Origin: Gilvimarinus sp. DA14
GTDB taxonomy: Bacteria > Pseudomonadota > Gammaproteobacteria > Pseudomonadales > Cellvibrionaceae
Length of the DNA stretch: 64,000 nucleotides
Assembly: GCF_024204685.1 (NCBI RefSeq)
Contig: NZ_CP100350.1
Location: forward strand, 2,210,501 to 2,274,500
Direction of reading: 5' to 3'
Position 1 is the first letter of the stretch; each line of letters begins with the position of its first letter. The translations under genes were made by a program, and so were the position numbers. This document shows positions 1-9,480 of this stretch, piece by piece. Below the pieces are notes generated by a model. It searched no databases. It saw nothing but the letters and a program-made list of their open reading frames with translations, and was not told where the DNA came from.

Positions 1-884
1 GCACCACCGAACATTTCAAAACCATCATCCTGAGTGGTGTAGGTTTGTACGTATTCGATAGTAGTACCAGAACCTACCGCGTTCAGGGTCAGGCCGTTCA
101 GCTCAGAGCCATCAACAACCTCAAAGCCGGCGTGCTTGATCACAACGTAACGCAGGATACCGCTGCTCTCGCCGTTGTTGTTACCACCGTAAGTGGCCGG
201 ACGACCTTCGGCAGTAATGTGGCAGCCGTGAACATTGTTAGCAGTTGCTTCGCGCTGCTCATCGGTACACTTGTTGGTAATACCGTTACCGTTAATCTGT
301 ACACCGCCCCACAGACCGCGATCAGATTCGTCGGCTGCATTGTCGCGCAGGTCTTGTACCGCAGAGAAAACAATCGGCGCGTCGGCAGTACCTTCGGCAA
401 TGATTGAAGAGCCGCGAGCGATACGAACGTAATCGTTAGAAGAAGAGAAGGCGATTTGCGCACCAGCTTCAATGCTCAGCGACGGACCATCACCTTCTTG
501 CGGAATAGAAGTGCCGTTAGAAGCCTGGCTGGCGTCTACGTCTTCACCTACCCACAGGCTGTTTTCAAAAATGTGCAAACCGCCATCCAGCGCAGGGATG
601 TTCAGATCAACGGTCAGGGGGTTGGTATCACTTACGAAAGAAGCGCTGTAAGTACAGTTGCCATCGGCGAAAGCACCTTGACGAGTTTGACCATTTTCTT
701 CGTAGGTCGCACATGGGTTGTCATCACCGCCGCCGCTGTCGCCACCGCTGTTGTTGGTGGTGTTGTTGGTAGTGTTGTTCGAGTCGATCACGGTGTTAGA
801 CGGATTCAGTTCGATGTCTCCACCGCCACAGCCAACTAAAACAGCAGCCAGTACGTTTACGCTTACCAGGGTCTTGATATTCAT
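1..884 (-). CDS. Surface lipoprotein with probable beta-helix repeats, C-terminus cut by window edge
   Basis: The reading frame starts at ATG 884 after a GGGGAGAG ribosome site and runs off the left edge, so only about 294 N-terminal residues are visible. Residues 1-19 form a lipoprotein signal ending in LVGC, with Cys19 the expected lipidation site. A low-complexity Asn/Thr/Ser/Gly linker follows at about residues 25-50. The rest is rich in short beta motifs such as GTADAPIVFSA, WGGVQINGNG and TQDDGFEMFGG. These resemble large outer-membrane or secreted lipoproteins of marine gammaproteobacteria that have right-handed beta-helix folds. The exact family and function are not recognised. The lipidation call is firm; the beta-helix fold is inferred. 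Confidence 0.75.
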   Translation of the reverse strand, partial: MNIKTLVSVNVLAAVLVGCGGGDIELNPSNTVIDSNNTTNNTTNNSGGDSGGGDDNPCATYEENGQTRQGAFADGNCTYSASFVSDTNPLTVDLNIPALDGGLHIFENSLWVGEDVDASQASNGTSIPQEGDGPSLSIEAGAQIAFSSSNDYVRIARGSSIIAEGTADAPIVFSAVQDLRDNAADESDRGLWGGVQINGNGITNKCTDEQREATANNVHGCHITAEGRPATYGGNNNGESSGILRYVVIKHAGFEVVDGSELNGLTLNAVGSGTTIEYVQTYTTQDDGFEMFGG

Positions 885-1196
885 AAATTCCAACTCTCCC
901 CAAGTGGATAGTTTGTCAAATTGCTTTGCAGGCAAGATTGCCCACAGTGAGTAATCGGTAGCACGGTGTGCTCAGTCCATGGCTGACTGAAAAGGCTCTT
1001 GCGTTCTTTAGCGCGCCTAATTCGAGCCGTGTGCTCATGTGGCGCCTATGGTTGATGAGTTTTATGAAAGCCGCGTGACAGAAATGTGAAGGTTTTGTTT
1101 CAGGGGATAAGAAGAGAGATTTTTATAGCGAATAATAAGGCGGGGCAAGTATGTGGCCACTAACACTTCGTGGCCACATGTTAAAAAGTGTGCGAA
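885..1196. other. Intergenic region with one perfect hairpin
   Basis: No convincing gene lies here. It holds the 5' leader of the minus-strand lipoprotein gene and the 3' flank of acr3. A perfect 10-bp inverted repeat (ATGTGGCCAC at 1151-1160, GTGGCCACAT at 1170-1179, 9-nt loop) sits just downstream of the acr3 stop. It could be the 3' end of the arsenic operon transcript, but no T-tract follows on the minus strand, so it is not a canonical intrinsic terminator. Confidence 0.5.
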
Positions 1197-2216
1197 TTAG
1201 GGCCGCGCGAACCAGCCTCGGGTTCGGTTGGCAAAAGCCACCAGCGACAACATTACCGGCACCTCTACCAACACCCCCACCACCGTGGCCAAAGCCGCGC
1301 CCGAATGCAAACCAAACAGTGATATGGCAACGGCCACCGCCAGCTCAAAAAAGTTTGAGGTGGCAATCATACAGGCGGGAGCCGCCACTTCGTGACGCAA
1401 CCTGAGCTTATGCGCCGCCCAATAAGCCAGGGCGAAAATGCCGTAGGTTTGAATCAAAAGCGGAATGGCGATTAACACAATGGCCAAAGGCTCAGCCAGA
1501 ATCCGCTCGGCCTGCAGGGCAAACAACACCACAATGGTGGCCAACAAACCTACGATGGACAGCGGCTTACTGCGATGTAAAAAGTTGTCCAATGCCTCCG
1601 CGCCGCGCCCTAAAAGATGGCGGCGCACCAACATACCGGCCACCAGCGGCAGCACCACATAAAGCACCACCGACAACAACAGGGTTTCCCAGGGTACCGC
1701 AATGTCGGTCACCCCCAGCAGCAAACCGGCAATGGGGGCAAAGGCCACCACCATAATTAAATCGTTCACCGAAACTTGTACCAGGGTATAGGTGGCATCG
1801 CCGCGAGTCAGATGACTCCAGATAAAGACCATGGCGGTACAGGGCGCAACTCCCAGCAAAATCATACCGGCGATATATTCATTGGCCGTTTCCGGCTCGA
1901 CCAGACCGGCAAAGATATAGTGAAAGAACAGCACCCCGATGGCGGCCATGGTAAACGGCTTAATCAACCAGTTTACCGCCAGGGTTAGGAAAAGCCCTTT
2001 AGGGTCTTTGCCCACATCTTTTACCGAGGCAAAATCCACCTGCACCATCATGGGAAAGATCATCAGCCAGATCAGCACCGCCACCGGCAAATTCACCCGC
2101 GCCCACTCCAGCGCCGCCACAGCGGAAAAGAAGCCCGGGAACACGCTACCCAAAGCGACACCGGCGACAATGCCGATAGCGACCCATACAGATAAATACC
2201 GCTCAAAAATTCCCAT
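1197..2216 (-). CDS. acr3: Arsenite efflux transporter, ACR3 family
   Basis: Inner-membrane carrier of the ACR3 (bile/arsenite/riboflavin transporter) family that exports arsenite using the proton-motive force. The 339 residues hold about ten hydrophobic segments. The family signature region [13 protein letters not shown] contains the conserved cysteine needed for arsenite transport in characterised ACR3 proteins. The gene is last in arsR-arsC-arsH-acr3. Its ATG follows the arsH stop by one base, with the ribosome site AAGGAG inside the arsH 3' end, so translation is probably coupled. It should be induced by arsenite through ArsR. Length and motifs are normal and confidence is high. Confidence 0.95.
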   Translation of the reverse strand: MGIFERYLSVWVAIGIVAGVALGSVFPGFFSAVAALEWARVNLPVAVLIWLMIFPMMVQVDFASVKDVGKDPKGLFLTLAVNWLIKPFTMAAIGVLFFHYIFAGLVEPETANEYIAGMILLGVAPCTAMVFIWSHLTRGDATYTLVQVSVNDLIMVVAFAPIAGLLLGVTDIAVPWETLLLSVVLYVVLPLVAGMLVRRHLLGRGAEALDNFLHRSKPLSIVGLLATIVVLFALQAERILAEPLAIVLIAIPLLIQTYGIFALAYWAAHKLRLRHEVAAPACMIATSNFFELAVAVAISLFGLHSGAALATVVGVLVEVPVMLSLVAFANRTRGWFARP

Positions 2217-2217
2217 G

Positions 2218-2922
2218 CTATATCTCCTTTTGATTGACGCGCTTTGACAATTCCGCCGCCGACTCCACCCGCTCGGAGTAGCGGTCCACCAAATAGTCTT
2301 CGCGCCCCTGCACCAGCAGAGTAAATTTCATCAGCTCTTCCATGACATCCACAATGCGGTTGTAGTAACTGGAAGGTTTCATCCGGTCGTTATCGTCGAA
2401 CTCTAAAAAGGCCTTGGCCACAGATGACTGGTTGGGAATGGTCAGCATACGCATCCAACGGCCCAGCACCCGCAACTGATTCACCGCATTAAACGACTGC
2501 GAGCCGCCGCACACTTGCATCACTGCCAGGGTTTTACCCTGGGTTGGACGCACCGCCCCCACACTTAAGGGAATCCAGTCGATCTGCGCTTTCATAATGC
2601 CGGTCATGGCGCCGTGGCGCTCGGGCGAGCACCACACCATGCCATCGCACCACATCGCCAGCTCGCGCAGCTCGGCCACCTTGGGATGGTCGGCCTCTTC
2701 GCTGTCCGGCAGCGGCAGACCCGCCGGGTTAAAAATACGTGTCTCGGCGCCAAACTCACGCAGCAAACGCTCCGACTCCTCCACCACTAACCGGCTAAAC
2801 GAGCGCGGCCGCAATGAACCATACAAGAGCAAAATCTTCGGTGCCCGGGCACCAGTGGCCGCCAACTTTTCTTTATCGATTGCCTGCAGCGCGTCGCGCT
2901 GAATATTAGGCAAATCAGTCAC
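2218..2922 (-). CDS. arsH: ArsH, NADPH-dependent FMN reductase / organoarsenical oxidase
   Basis: Flavoprotein of the NADPH-dependent FMN reductase family. Characterised ArsH enzymes oxidise trivalent methyl- and aryl-arsenicals to less toxic pentavalent forms in the cytoplasm. The 234 residues show the flavodoxin-like phosphate loop [13 protein letters not shown] near residues 31-43 and the ArsH-typical segment [22 protein letters not shown]. It overlaps the end of arsC by 8 bp and is one base from acr3, so it is cotranscribed with both. Length is normal for ArsH, and the operon context makes the call secure. Confidence 0.94.
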   Translation of the reverse strand: MTDLPNIQRDALQAIDKEKLAATGARAPKILLLYGSLRPRSFSRLVVEESERLLREFGAETRIFNPAGLPLPDSEEADHPKVAELRELAMWCDGMVWCSPERHGAMTGIMKAQIDWIPLSVGAVRPTQGKTLAVMQVCGGSQSFNAVNQLRVLGRWMRMLTIPNQSSVAKAFLEFDDNDRMKPSSYYNRIVDVMEELMKFTLLVQGREDYLVDRYSERVESAAELSKRVNQKEI

Positions 2923-3391
2923 GGTAAACCTCCTGCTCGCCTACTTGATTGGCCAAATCGGTTAACTGCGCAGAGGTTAACTCCTCTAAAGGCGCTTTTA
3001 GTAGAGCGCCAATACGGCGCTCTAGCACATCAACTACTGCATCAAAAGCGCTGGCAGAATCGGCCGCGCGAGACGGGTCAGGCAAACCCCAGTGAGCCTT
3101 GGCCGCATCCCCCATCCACAGTGGGCAGGCCTCACCGGCGGCGCTATCGCACACGGTAATCACCAAGTCGGGCTGGTAATCGGCAAAGTCATCCCAGCTC
3201 TGGCTTTTTAACTCGTCGGTGTCGATCCCTTTGCCCTGTAAATACTCTACCGTGAGCGGGTGGATGCGCCCGGCGGGTTGGCTACCCGCGCTGGCGGCCT
3301 GTAACCGACCTTCGCCCAAGCGGTTGGCGGTCACTTCCGCCAGCACGCTGCGACAAGCATTATGAGTACACACAAACAATAATTTTTTCAT
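2915..3391 (-). CDS. arsC: Arsenate reductase, thioredoxin-coupled (low-MW phosphatase type)
   Basis: Reduces arsenate to arsenite for export by ACR3. The N-terminus VCTHNACRS carries the low-molecular-weight tyrosine-phosphatase loop CX5R (Cys8, Arg14). Two further cysteines, Cys81 and Cys89, in the segment [13 protein letters not shown] match the three-cysteine relay of thioredoxin-coupled ArsC (as in S. aureus pI258) rather than the glutaredoxin type of E. coli R773. The 158-residue length is a little over typical because of a C-terminal helix. A purine-rich ribosome site (GGAGG) precedes the ATG. A probable ArsR operator at 3406-3430 lies just upstream, so arsC may also have its own regulated promoter. 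Confidence 0.94.
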   Translation of the reverse strand: MKKLLFVCTHNACRSVLAEVTANRLGEGRLQAASAGSQPAGRIHPLTVEYLQGKGIDTDELKSQSWDDFADYQPDLVITVCDSAAGEACPLWMGDAAKAHWGLPDPSRAADSASAFDAVVDVLERRIGALLKAPLEELTSAQLTDLANQVGEQEVYRD

Positions 3392-3405
3392 TCGAGCCTC
3401 CTTAA

Positions 3406-3430
3406 AATATATATGGTTTTTCGCATATAA
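3406..3430 (-). promoter_or_regulatory. Probable ArsR operator upstream of arsC
   Basis: The AT-rich quasi-palindrome lies in the 52-bp gap between arsR and arsC. Its arms ATATATG and CGCATATAA flank a T-run. The same arrangement occurs upstream of arsR at 3792-3816, where the arms are nearly identical on the opposite strand. Two matching sites flanking an ArsR-family gene are best explained as operators, so arsC-arsH-acr3 could have a second, internal ArsR-controlled promoter. Confidence 0.6.
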
Positions 3431-3443
3431 ACGCGCAAAAAAG

Positions 3444-3767
3444 TCAGTCGCAGCAGCGCACCTCGCCCAGGCGGGCCAGGGCGTCTTTTAGATAGGCGCG
3501 ATTACCCTCGGCAGCCTGCTCGATAACCGATGCTGCCCAGGTCGGCAACTGCGGATTCAACCGGTAATACATCCACTGTCCCTGGCGGCGAGCCACTAGC
3601 AGCTCACATTCGCGCAACTGCGCCAAATGCCGCGACACCTTTGGCTGGCTTTCGGCAATAGCGTCAACCAAATCGCACACACACAACTCACCTGTGTGCT
3701 GCAGCAAAAGTACACAGTGCAGGCGCGTCTCATCGGCTAAACACTTAAAAAAGCTGACTGGATTCAT
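3444..3767 (-). CDS. arsR: ArsR-family arsenite-responsive repressor
   Basis: Winged-helix repressor of about 107 residues that controls the arsenic operon and releases DNA on binding As(III). The start at 3767 (MNPVSFFKCLAD) is chosen because GGGGAG precedes it; an in-frame ATG 24 bases further upstream lacks a good site and lies close to the putative operator. The metal-site motif ELCVCDL is present, followed by the recognition helix region SQPKVSRHLAQL. A Cys-Cys pair near the C-terminus (VRCCD) may add ligands. It is first gene of arsR-arsC-arsH-acr3 and probably autoregulated. Confidence 0.93.
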   Translation of the reverse strand: MNPVSFFKCLADETRLHCVLLLQHTGELCVCDLVDAIAESQPKVSRHLAQLRECELLVARRQGQWMYYRLNPQLPTWAASVIEQAAEGNRAYLKDALARLGEVRCCD

Positions 3768-3791
3768 AAACTCCCCAAAAGTAATGTACAC

Positions 3792-3816
3792 AATATATAC
3801 GGAAAAACATATATAC
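3792..3816 (-). promoter_or_regulatory. Probable ArsR operator/promoter region of arsR
   Basis: An AT-rich imperfect palindrome (ATATATAC-GGAAAAA-CATATATAC on the plus strand) lies 25 bp upstream of the chosen arsR start. Read on the minus strand it matches the site at 3406-3430 (ATATATG, T-run, CG, ATATA). It could block a promoter reading into arsR and might also affect the divergent gene at 3869. Confidence 0.6.
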
Positions 3817-3868
3817 TCAACACGCGCTATACTGGTGCAAAATTAAAAGGAAGCCCGAGGAGATTATA

Positions 3869-4237
3869 ATGAATGTACATGGATTGCAGGTGGGTATAAC
3901 CCGGCACGAAAACCGGTTTTTATTCAGCTTGAAAGTGACCGGCAAGCTGACCCATGAGGACTATCAAAAAATCACGCCGCTGCTGAACAACGCCATCGCC
4001 GATTTAGAAGACCCGGAAATCTACGCCCTGGTGGACTTGAGTGAATTTGAGGGCTGGGAGCTGCGCGCTGCCTGGGACGACTTTCAGCTAGGGCTGAAAC
4101 ACGGCAGCCACTTCCATAAAATCGCTATTCTTGGCAATCAGCGCTGGCTGGATATGGCCAGTCGCGTGGGCAGCTGGTTTACCGAGGGGGAAGTAAAACA
4201 CTTTGACCGTTTAGACGAGGCCCTCGCCTGGCTGTAG
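3869..4237 (+). CDS. SpoIIAA-like (STAS-fold) protein
   Basis: A 122-residue soluble protein resembling the SpoIIAA-like family. These are small STAS-fold proteins found widely in marine gammaproteobacteria, mostly uncharacterised and predicted to bind lipids or small ligands rather than act in sporulation. Visible features are a central VTGKLTHEDYQKI stretch, YALVDLSEFEGWE and the C-terminal helix FDRLDEALAWL. A good GAGGAG site precedes the ATG. It is transcribed divergently from arsR and converges with the gene at 4238, stop codons abutting. No role in arsenic resistance is implied beyond proximity. Confidence 0.75.
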   Translation: MNVHGLQVGITRHENRFLFSLKVTGKLTHEDYQKITPLLNNAIADLEDPEIYALVDLSEFEGWELRAAWDDFQLGLKHGSHFHKIAILGNQRWLDMASRVGSWFTEGEVKHFDRLDEALAWL

Positions 4238-4825
4238 CTAGTCTTTAGCCGCTGGCACCACTACGCCCTGCTGGGCGCCATAATCGGTCATCTTATCAAA
4301 GGCTATTGCTTTGTCGCGGTGCTCTTGCACTATGGCTTCGGCAAGTTGATCGGCGCGCGCCTGCAGAGCATCACAATTTTCCGCAGGCGCGAGCTGCCCT
4401 AGCTTTAATTCAATTTTATTAGCGGCCTGAATCGCCACCACATAGTGGCCCACCAGGTGGCGCTGCAAGTGTTCAATATACTCATTAAAGCGCGCCTGCA
4501 CCTCGGCATCACTGCTCTTTAATTGCGGCAATTGCATCAGGGTGTCCAAATCGACGGTTATCGCTTCGATGCTGCACTCGCGCTCCGACTCGGCAAAGTC
4601 CAAGTGCCAGCGAATAGACCAGCGGTTATAGCCGTGCAGAGGGCGCTCGCCATATTCAATCGGCGTGGCCGCATCGAGGCTTTGCGCCAAGGTCATATCG
4701 CTGAGTGCCGGGTCTGGCACATCGTAGTAAATGTAATCGAGCATTTCGCGCACTTCGCCACGGGCCGCAGCCGCCAGCAAAAACACGCCCCACCCAATCG
4801 CCATAATCAACGCCTTTAGCCTCAT
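4238..4825 (-). CDS. DUF922-family secreted protein with degenerate HExxH motif
   Basis: About 195 residues from the chosen ATG at 4825, which gives a clean signal peptide (MRLKALIMAIGWGVFLLAAAARG); a longer frame upstream has no signal-peptide logic. DUF922 proteins are predicted secreted zinc-dependent proteases with a core HExGH motif. Here the equivalent position reads RHLVGHYVV, so both histidines remain but the catalytic Glu is replaced. A late Cys (ENCDAL) and an early one (ESERECS) could form a disulfide. It may be a non-catalytic periplasmic relative. The family call is moderate; loss of activity is an inference. Confidence 0.65.
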   Translation of the reverse strand: MRLKALIMAIGWGVFLLAAAARGEVREMLDYIYYDVPDPALSDMTLAQSLDAATPIEYGERPLHGYNRWSIRWHLDFAESERECSIEAITVDLDTLMQLPQLKSSDAEVQARFNEYIEHLQRHLVGHYVVAIQAANKIELKLGQLAPAENCDALQARADQLAEAIVQEHRDKAIAFDKMTDYGAQQGVVVPAAKD

Positions 4826-4989
4826 TGACACCCCCAACAAGTTGACGATTTGCCTTCCATTTCTACCCCGCTGCCGATAAAACGTCGGCCCATTGACGCT
4901 CGGTTTCACTTTATTTAACTCCAGCCACCAAAGTCGCAAAAGTGTCACAAAACCCACCTATGTTGTCGCCAGAATCACCGGAGGTAACT

Positions 4990-7329
4990 GTGAAAATATC
5001 CACTCGTTTAATGGTGGGCGCCATAGCCCTAACCGTATTCGCCGTGATCGGTTCGGCTGGCACTACCGGCATTTTAGCCCTCAAGGACAGCTCTAACGCC
5101 ATTGAAACCACACTGAAAAATCAGTTTCACGCCATTGCACTGGGACGCGATACGGCCATTCAATCCAGCCTTAGCCACTATCAGGATTTACTCAACTCCC
5201 TTGCCAATGGCCGTATGACTCAGGATGCCGCCTATGGTTTCGTGCGGCCTTTCGATTCCTACCGCTACGAGGTGGGCATTATGGATAAAAATGCCTTAAG
5301 CGGCGAGCTGGCGCAATGGTATCGCAATGAATACTCGCCCTTTCACCAACGCCAAAGCGCGGGCGAAGCGCCGAATGTAAACCAATGGCTGGAGCAAATG
5401 GCCTACGAGGCGCAGCTGCTGCAACATTTCTACCTGCAAACCAACCCCGGCTGGCCCGACCAACTGGCGCAAATGAGTGACCGCAGTGACGCGACCATTT
5501 ACGGCCAACAGCATCGCAAATATCACGCGAGCTATCACGATGTCATTCAAAGGTTTGGCTTTAGCGATCTGATGCTGGTGGATCACAACGGCCTGCGGGT
5601 TATTTACTCGGTCAGCAAAGGCCCTCATCTCGGGACATCACTAAAGCAGGGGCCATTTCAAACCTCGCAATTGGCGCTTACGGCCAAAAACCTGCAGCAG
5701 AATCCTGAGCGCTTTTTTATCTCCGGCTTCGAGCACAGCCAGTTTCGCCAGGGCGAGCTGTCACTGTATATCGGCGTCGCTGTCTACCACGCCGCCCACA
5801 GCCCCGAGCGACCGGTGGGCTATTTGATTGCACAGATACCGGCCACACGTTTTGCGCACCTGCTATCGAATAACGGTCAATGGCAAGATCTGGGATTGGG
5901 GCAAACCGGCGATATCTACCTGGCAGGCCCAGATGGGCTGGCAATCACCGACCTGCGCGCGCACCAGCAAACCCCCGCCGACTTCAACCGCCAACTGCGC
6001 GAGGCAGGGCTGAGCCAGCAGGCGCAAGATATTGAACGCACCGGCACCAGCGCGGGCCGGCTCACCCTTGCCACCCAACCGGTACAAGACGCCACCAACG
6101 GCAACGCCGGCACCGACATGGCCGAGGACTATCTGGGCCGCGAGGTTTACACCGCCTGGCAGCCCGTCACCCTCGGAAACACCACTTACGCCTTGATCGT
6201 GCAACAAGAGCCAGACGAAGTGTTTGCCGCTCTGCACGAACTGCGCGCTCGAGTAGGCGCCAGCATTGCGGTGGCGGCACTGGTACTGATTGCTCTGGCC
6301 GCGCTGGCCGCCTTCTTTTTCTCGCGCTATCTGGCTCGCCCCATGAGCGAACTATCGCAGCGCATTGAAGCGGCCGCCGGCTCGCGCGACCTCACTACCA
6401 ATTTCGATACCTCGCGCAGTGACGAGGTAGGCGATATTAGCCGCAGCCTCAACGGCCTGTTTGCCAACCTTGGCGACACCCTGGCGGGAGTCATTACCTC
6501 GACCCGGAATTCGGCCGCTACCGCCGACGAAAACGCCCGTATCAGCGCCAGTTGTCGCGCCGATGCACAAACCCAACGCCAGCACATGGCGCACATGGAC
6601 TCCGCCCTCAACCAAGTAGAGCAGTCGCTGCAGCACATGCACCAAGAACTGCAAGAGACTGCCAGCCAGAGCCACACCGCCAGCCAAGAGGCGCGCCAGG
6701 GTAAACACCAAATGGGCGATGTAGTGGATCAAGTCAGCCGCCTGCAAACCCACATCAGCCACTCTGGCGAAAGCATGCAAGCACTCAGTTCAGCTGCCGA
6801 CGATATAGTCGCGGTGGTAGACACCATTAAAGGCGTAGCCGAGCAGACCAACCTGCTGGCCCTGAATGCGGCGATTGAGGCGGCCCGCGCCGGTGAGCAC
6901 GGGCGCGGCTTTGCCGTCGTGGCCGATGAAGTGCGCCGCCTGTCGGCCAACACCCACGATGCCACCGGCGAAATTCAGGCGCTGATTGACCGGCTGCGCG
7001 AAACCGTAAACTCCACCGCAGCAGGTCTGGCTACCGAGCGCGACAGTGCCGCCGAGTGTGTCGATTACGCCAGCGCCGCGCAGCAATCGCTGAGCAATAT
7101 CCAGCGTTCGGTAGCCGATATTGAAGGCGTCATTACTACTATCGCCCAGCGCTCGGAGGGTGAGTACCAGCGCGCCCAACAGGCACGCAGCTCGCTCACC
7201 CAGGTGCTGGAAACCGTCGAGCACACAGACGACTCCATTACCCAGCTGGCCGACAGCGCCGAGCGCCAGCGCACCCTGGCCCAAAGCACTCTGGAGAGCG
7301 TCAGCAGTATTCGCGTGGCGCAGCACTAA
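4990..7329 (+). CDS. Methyl-accepting chemotaxis protein with large periplasmic sensor
   Basis: Membrane chemoreceptor of about 779 residues. The GTG at 4990 is chosen because GGAGGT lies just upstream and the protein then begins directly with TM1 ([19 protein letters not shown]). A sensor region of about 400 residues follows, probably Cache-like, then TM2 ([18 protein letters not shown]), a HAMP linker and the cytoplasmic signalling helix pair with the conserved hairpin [20 protein letters not shown]. No C-terminal receptor pentapeptide for CheR/CheB is visible. The ligand is unknown. It lies alone between DUF922 and trmO, so it is likely a single-gene unit feeding a chemotaxis system elsewhere. 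Confidence 0.93.
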   Translation: MKISTRLMVGAIALTVFAVIGSAGTTGILALKDSSNAIETTLKNQFHAIALGRDTAIQSSLSHYQDLLNSLANGRMTQDAAYGFVRPFDSYRYEVGIMDKNALSGELAQWYRNEYSPFHQRQSAGEAPNVNQWLEQMAYEAQLLQHFYLQTNPGWPDQLAQMSDRSDATIYGQQHRKYHASYHDVIQRFGFSDLMLVDHNGLRVIYSVSKGPHLGTSLKQGPFQTSQLALTAKNLQQNPERFFISGFEHSQFRQGELSLYIGVAVYHAAHSPERPVGYLIAQIPATRFAHLLSNNGQWQDLGLGQTGDIYLAGPDGLAITDLRAHQQTPADFNRQLREAGLSQQAQDIERTGTSAGRLTLATQPVQDATNGNAGTDMAEDYLGREVYTAWQPVTLGNTTYALIVQQEPDEVFAALHELRARVGASIAVAALVLIALAALAAFFFSRYLARPMSELSQRIEAAAGSRDLTTNFDTSRSDEVGDISRSLNGLFANLGDTLAGVITSTRNSAATADENARISASCRADAQTQRQHMAHMDSALNQVEQSLQHMHQELQETASQSHTASQEARQGKHQMGDVVDQVSRLQTHISHSGESMQALSSAADDIVAVVDTIKGVAEQTNLLALNAAIEAARAGEHGRGFAVVADEVRRLSANTHDATGEIQALIDRLRETVNSTAAGLATERDSAAECVDYASAAQQSLSNIQRSVADIEGVITTIAQRSEGEYQRAQQARSSLTQVLETVEHTDDSITQLADSAERQRTLAQSTLESVSSIRVAQH

Positions 7330-7380
7330 AAGACAAATGGTTTACACTGGCGCTATTTAGTGCGGCAGTAACAGCAAACT

Positions 7381-8127
7381 ATGTCTTTTACCCTCGAGCC
7401 CATTGGCGTTGTGCAATCGTGTTTTAGCGGCAAATTCGGCATTCCCCGGCAGAGCGGGCTTGCCAGTGCCGCGCGCGCGGTGCTGGAGTTTTACCCACCC
7501 TTTGATCAGGCCGAAGCCTTTAGCGGGCTGGAAGAGTGCAGCCATCTGTGGGTGGAGTTTATTTTTCACCAGTTTAAAGTCGGCGAATTTCGCCCTCGGG
7601 TGCGCCCGCCGCGCCTGGGTGGTAACCGCTCCATCGGGGTATTCGCCACCCGGGCACCCAACCGCCCCAACCGCCTCGGTCTTTCGGTGGTAAGGCTAGA
7701 TCAGGTAGAAGTGCGTCAGGGCAAGGCGCGCTTGCATATCAGTGGTCACGACTTGCTCGATGGCACACCGATTATCGACATCAAGCCCTACGTCCCCTAC
7801 GCCGACGCCCTGCCCCAGTCCCATAACAGCATCGCTCCGGCGCCCCCCACACTGATCCCCGTGCGCTTTAGCCAACCAGCGCTAGAGCAGTGCCAGAACG
7901 AAAGCGCCCGACTGGGCCAGGCCCTGCAACCGTTAATCGAACAACTGCTGGCGCAGGACCCCCGCCCCCAGTACCAGCAGCCAGATCCCGAGCGCCGCTA
8001 CGCCATGACCCTGTTTGACTTGGACGTGGCCTGGCACTATTGGCTGGAGGGGGAAAGTCATGGGGTGGAGGTTTGCAGCGTCCGACGTCAGACGTCAGAC
8101 GTCAGACGTCTGACGTCTGACGTCTGA
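7381..8127 (+). CDS. trmO: TrmO, tRNA t6A37 N6-methyltransferase
   Basis: TsaA/TrmO-family enzyme that uses S-adenosylmethionine to methylate N6-threonylcarbamoyladenosine at position 37 of tRNA-Thr. The N-terminal beta-barrel signature is present: LEPIGVVQSCF, SHLWVEFIF, the block GNRSIGVFATRAPNRPNRLGLS, and DLLDGTPIIDIKPYVPYAD. The 248-residue length is near the family norm. The last dozen codons are odd: they lie inside a tandem 7-bp repeat (8086-8129) and encode RRQTSDVRRLTSDV, so the natural C-terminus has been overwritten by repeat DNA. Confidence 0.93.
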   Translation: MSFTLEPIGVVQSCFSGKFGIPRQSGLASAARAVLEFYPPFDQAEAFSGLEECSHLWVEFIFHQFKVGEFRPRVRPPRLGGNRSIGVFATRAPNRPNRLGLSVVRLDQVEVRQGKARLHISGHDLLDGTPIIDIKPYVPYADALPQSHNSIAPAPPTLIPVRFSQPALEQCQNESARLGQALQPLIEQLLAQDPRPQYQQPDPERRYAMTLFDLDVAWHYWLEGESHGVEVCSVRRQTSDVRRLTSDV

Positions 8128-8129
8128 CG
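8086..8129. repeat. Perfect 44-bp palindrome built of 7-bp repeats
   Basis: Three CGTCAGA-type units are followed by three TCTGACG-type units, making a perfect 44-bp palindrome with no loop, centred at 8107/8108. It covers the end and stop codon of trmO. As RNA it would form a long hairpin, possibly ending trmO transcription, although only GGGTTTTA follows. Its last units also supply a CTGACG box (8117-8122) placed 17 bp before TATCAT (8140-8145), a plausible sigma-70 promoter for serA. Confidence 0.9.
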
Positions 8130-8145
8130 GGTTTTATGCTATCAT
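8117..8145 (+). promoter_or_regulatory. Candidate serA promoter with -35 box inside the heptamer array
   Basis: CTGACG at 8117-8122, a 17-bp spacer and TATCAT at 8140-8145 resemble sigma-70 boxes. They sit 58 bp before the serA start at 8203. The -35 element is contributed by the 7-bp repeat. Pattern match only. Confidence 0.4.
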
Positions 8146-8202
8146 CGCGCGCTTTTCCTACCCCCTAAAATCCATTCGCCGCAAGCTGAGGTCTGACCGA
8201 CT

Positions 8203-9432
8203 ATGGCCAAGAAGTCACTGGACAAAAGCAAGATTAAGTTTCTGCTGCTGGAGGGCGTCCACCAGAGCGCCATCGAAACCCTGCACGCCGCCGGTTACGA
8301 GAACATTGAGTATCTGAAAACCGCCCTGTCCGAGGACGATTTGATTGAAAAAATCAAAGACGCCCACTTTGTCGGTCTGCGCTCGCGCACCCAATTGACC
8401 CGCCGGGTGTTTGAAAACGCGCCCAAGCTGATCGCCGCCGGCTGCTTCTGCATTGGCACCAACCAGGTGGATTTGCAGGCGGCGCAAGAGCATGGCGTCG
8501 CGGTCTTTAACGCGCCCTACTCCAACACCCGCTCGGTAGCCGAGTTAGTGGTGGCCGAAGCCATCTTGATGATGCGCGGCATCCCCGAGAAAAACATTGT
8601 CTGCCATCGCGGCGGCTGGTTGAAATCGGCGGCGGGCTCCTACGAAATTCGCGGCAAAACCCTGGGCTTAATCGGCTACGGCTCGATCGGCAGCCAGACC
8701 AGTGTGCTGGCCGAATCCATGGGTATGAAGGTCAAGTTTTACGACGTAGTCGCCAAGCTGCCTTTGGGCAATGCCTCGCAGGTGCGCTCGCTGGATGAGC
8801 TGCTGCAAAGCGCAGACATTATCAGCTTGCATGTTCCCGAAACCGGCTCCACCAAAAATATGATTGGCGAGCGCGAGCTGGGGCTGATGAAAAAAGGCGC
8901 CTACTTAATTAACGCCTCGCGCGGTACCGTGGTGGACATTGACGCCCTGGCTGCAGCGGTGAAAAACAAACACATTGCCGGCGCGGCGATTGATGTATTC
9001 CCGGTTGAACCCAAAGGCAACGACGACGAATTTGTCAGCCCATTGCGCGGTCTGGACAATGTCATCCTCACGCCGCACATCGGTGGTTCCACCCAAGAGG
9101 CCCAGGAAAATATCGGTGTAGAAGTGGCCGAAAAACTGGTGCGCTACTCGGATAACGGCACCACCATTACCTCGGTTAACTTCCCCGAGGTGGCGCTGCC
9201 CGAACACCCCGACGCCCACCGCCTGCTGCACGTGCACGCCAATGTGCCCGGCGTGCTGTCGGCCATTAACCGCGTGTTTTCAGATAACGACATCAATATT
9301 TCGTCGCAGTATCTGCAAACCAATGACAAGGTCGGCTACGTGGTGCTGGACGTGCACTCGCCCTACAGCGAAACTGCGCTGGAGCAGCTGCGCAATATCG
9401 AAGGCACCATTCGCTGCCGCGTACTCTTCTAA
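8203..9432 (+). CDS. serA: D-3-phosphoglycerate dehydrogenase
   Basis: Catalyses NAD-dependent oxidation of 3-phosphoglycerate, the first step of serine biosynthesis. The 409 residues match the E. coli-type enzyme (about 410). Seen are the Rossmann motif GLIGYGSIGSQ, the NASRGTVVD segment, the catalytic His region LTPHIGGSTQEAQ and a C-terminal ACT domain (VLSAINRVFSDNDINISSQYL) that in relatives mediates serine feedback inhibition. It is monocistronic: heptamer repeats and a probable promoter lie upstream and a strong intrinsic terminator lies downstream at 9440-9480. Confidence 0.97.
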   Translation: MAKKSLDKSKIKFLLLEGVHQSAIETLHAAGYENIEYLKTALSEDDLIEKIKDAHFVGLRSRTQLTRRVFENAPKLIAAGCFCIGTNQVDLQAAQEHGVAVFNAPYSNTRSVAELVVAEAILMMRGIPEKNIVCHRGGWLKSAAGSYEIRGKTLGLIGYGSIGSQTSVLAESMGMKVKFYDVVAKLPLGNASQVRSLDELLQSADIISLHVPETGSTKNMIGERELGLMKKGAYLINASRGTVVDIDALAAAVKNKHIAGAAIDVFPVEPKGNDDEFVSPLRGLDNVILTPHIGGSTQEAQENIGVEVAEKLVRYSDNGTTITSVNFPEVALPEHPDAHRLLHVHANVPGVLSAINRVFSDNDINISSQYLQTNDKVGYVVLDVHSPYSETALEQLRNIEGTIRCRVLF

Positions 9433-9439
9433 GTTGTCT

Positions 9440-9480
9440 CCCGGCTCAGGCGCCAAAGCCTGAGCCGGGCGTTATTTTTT
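9440..9480 (+). terminator. Intrinsic terminator of serA
   Basis: A perfect 12-bp stem (CCCGGCTCAGGC at 9440-9451, GCCTGAGCCGGG at 9458-9469) with a 6-nt loop is followed by GTTATTTTTT. The T-tract overlaps the last codons of the convergent gene at 9472. Confidence 0.9.
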
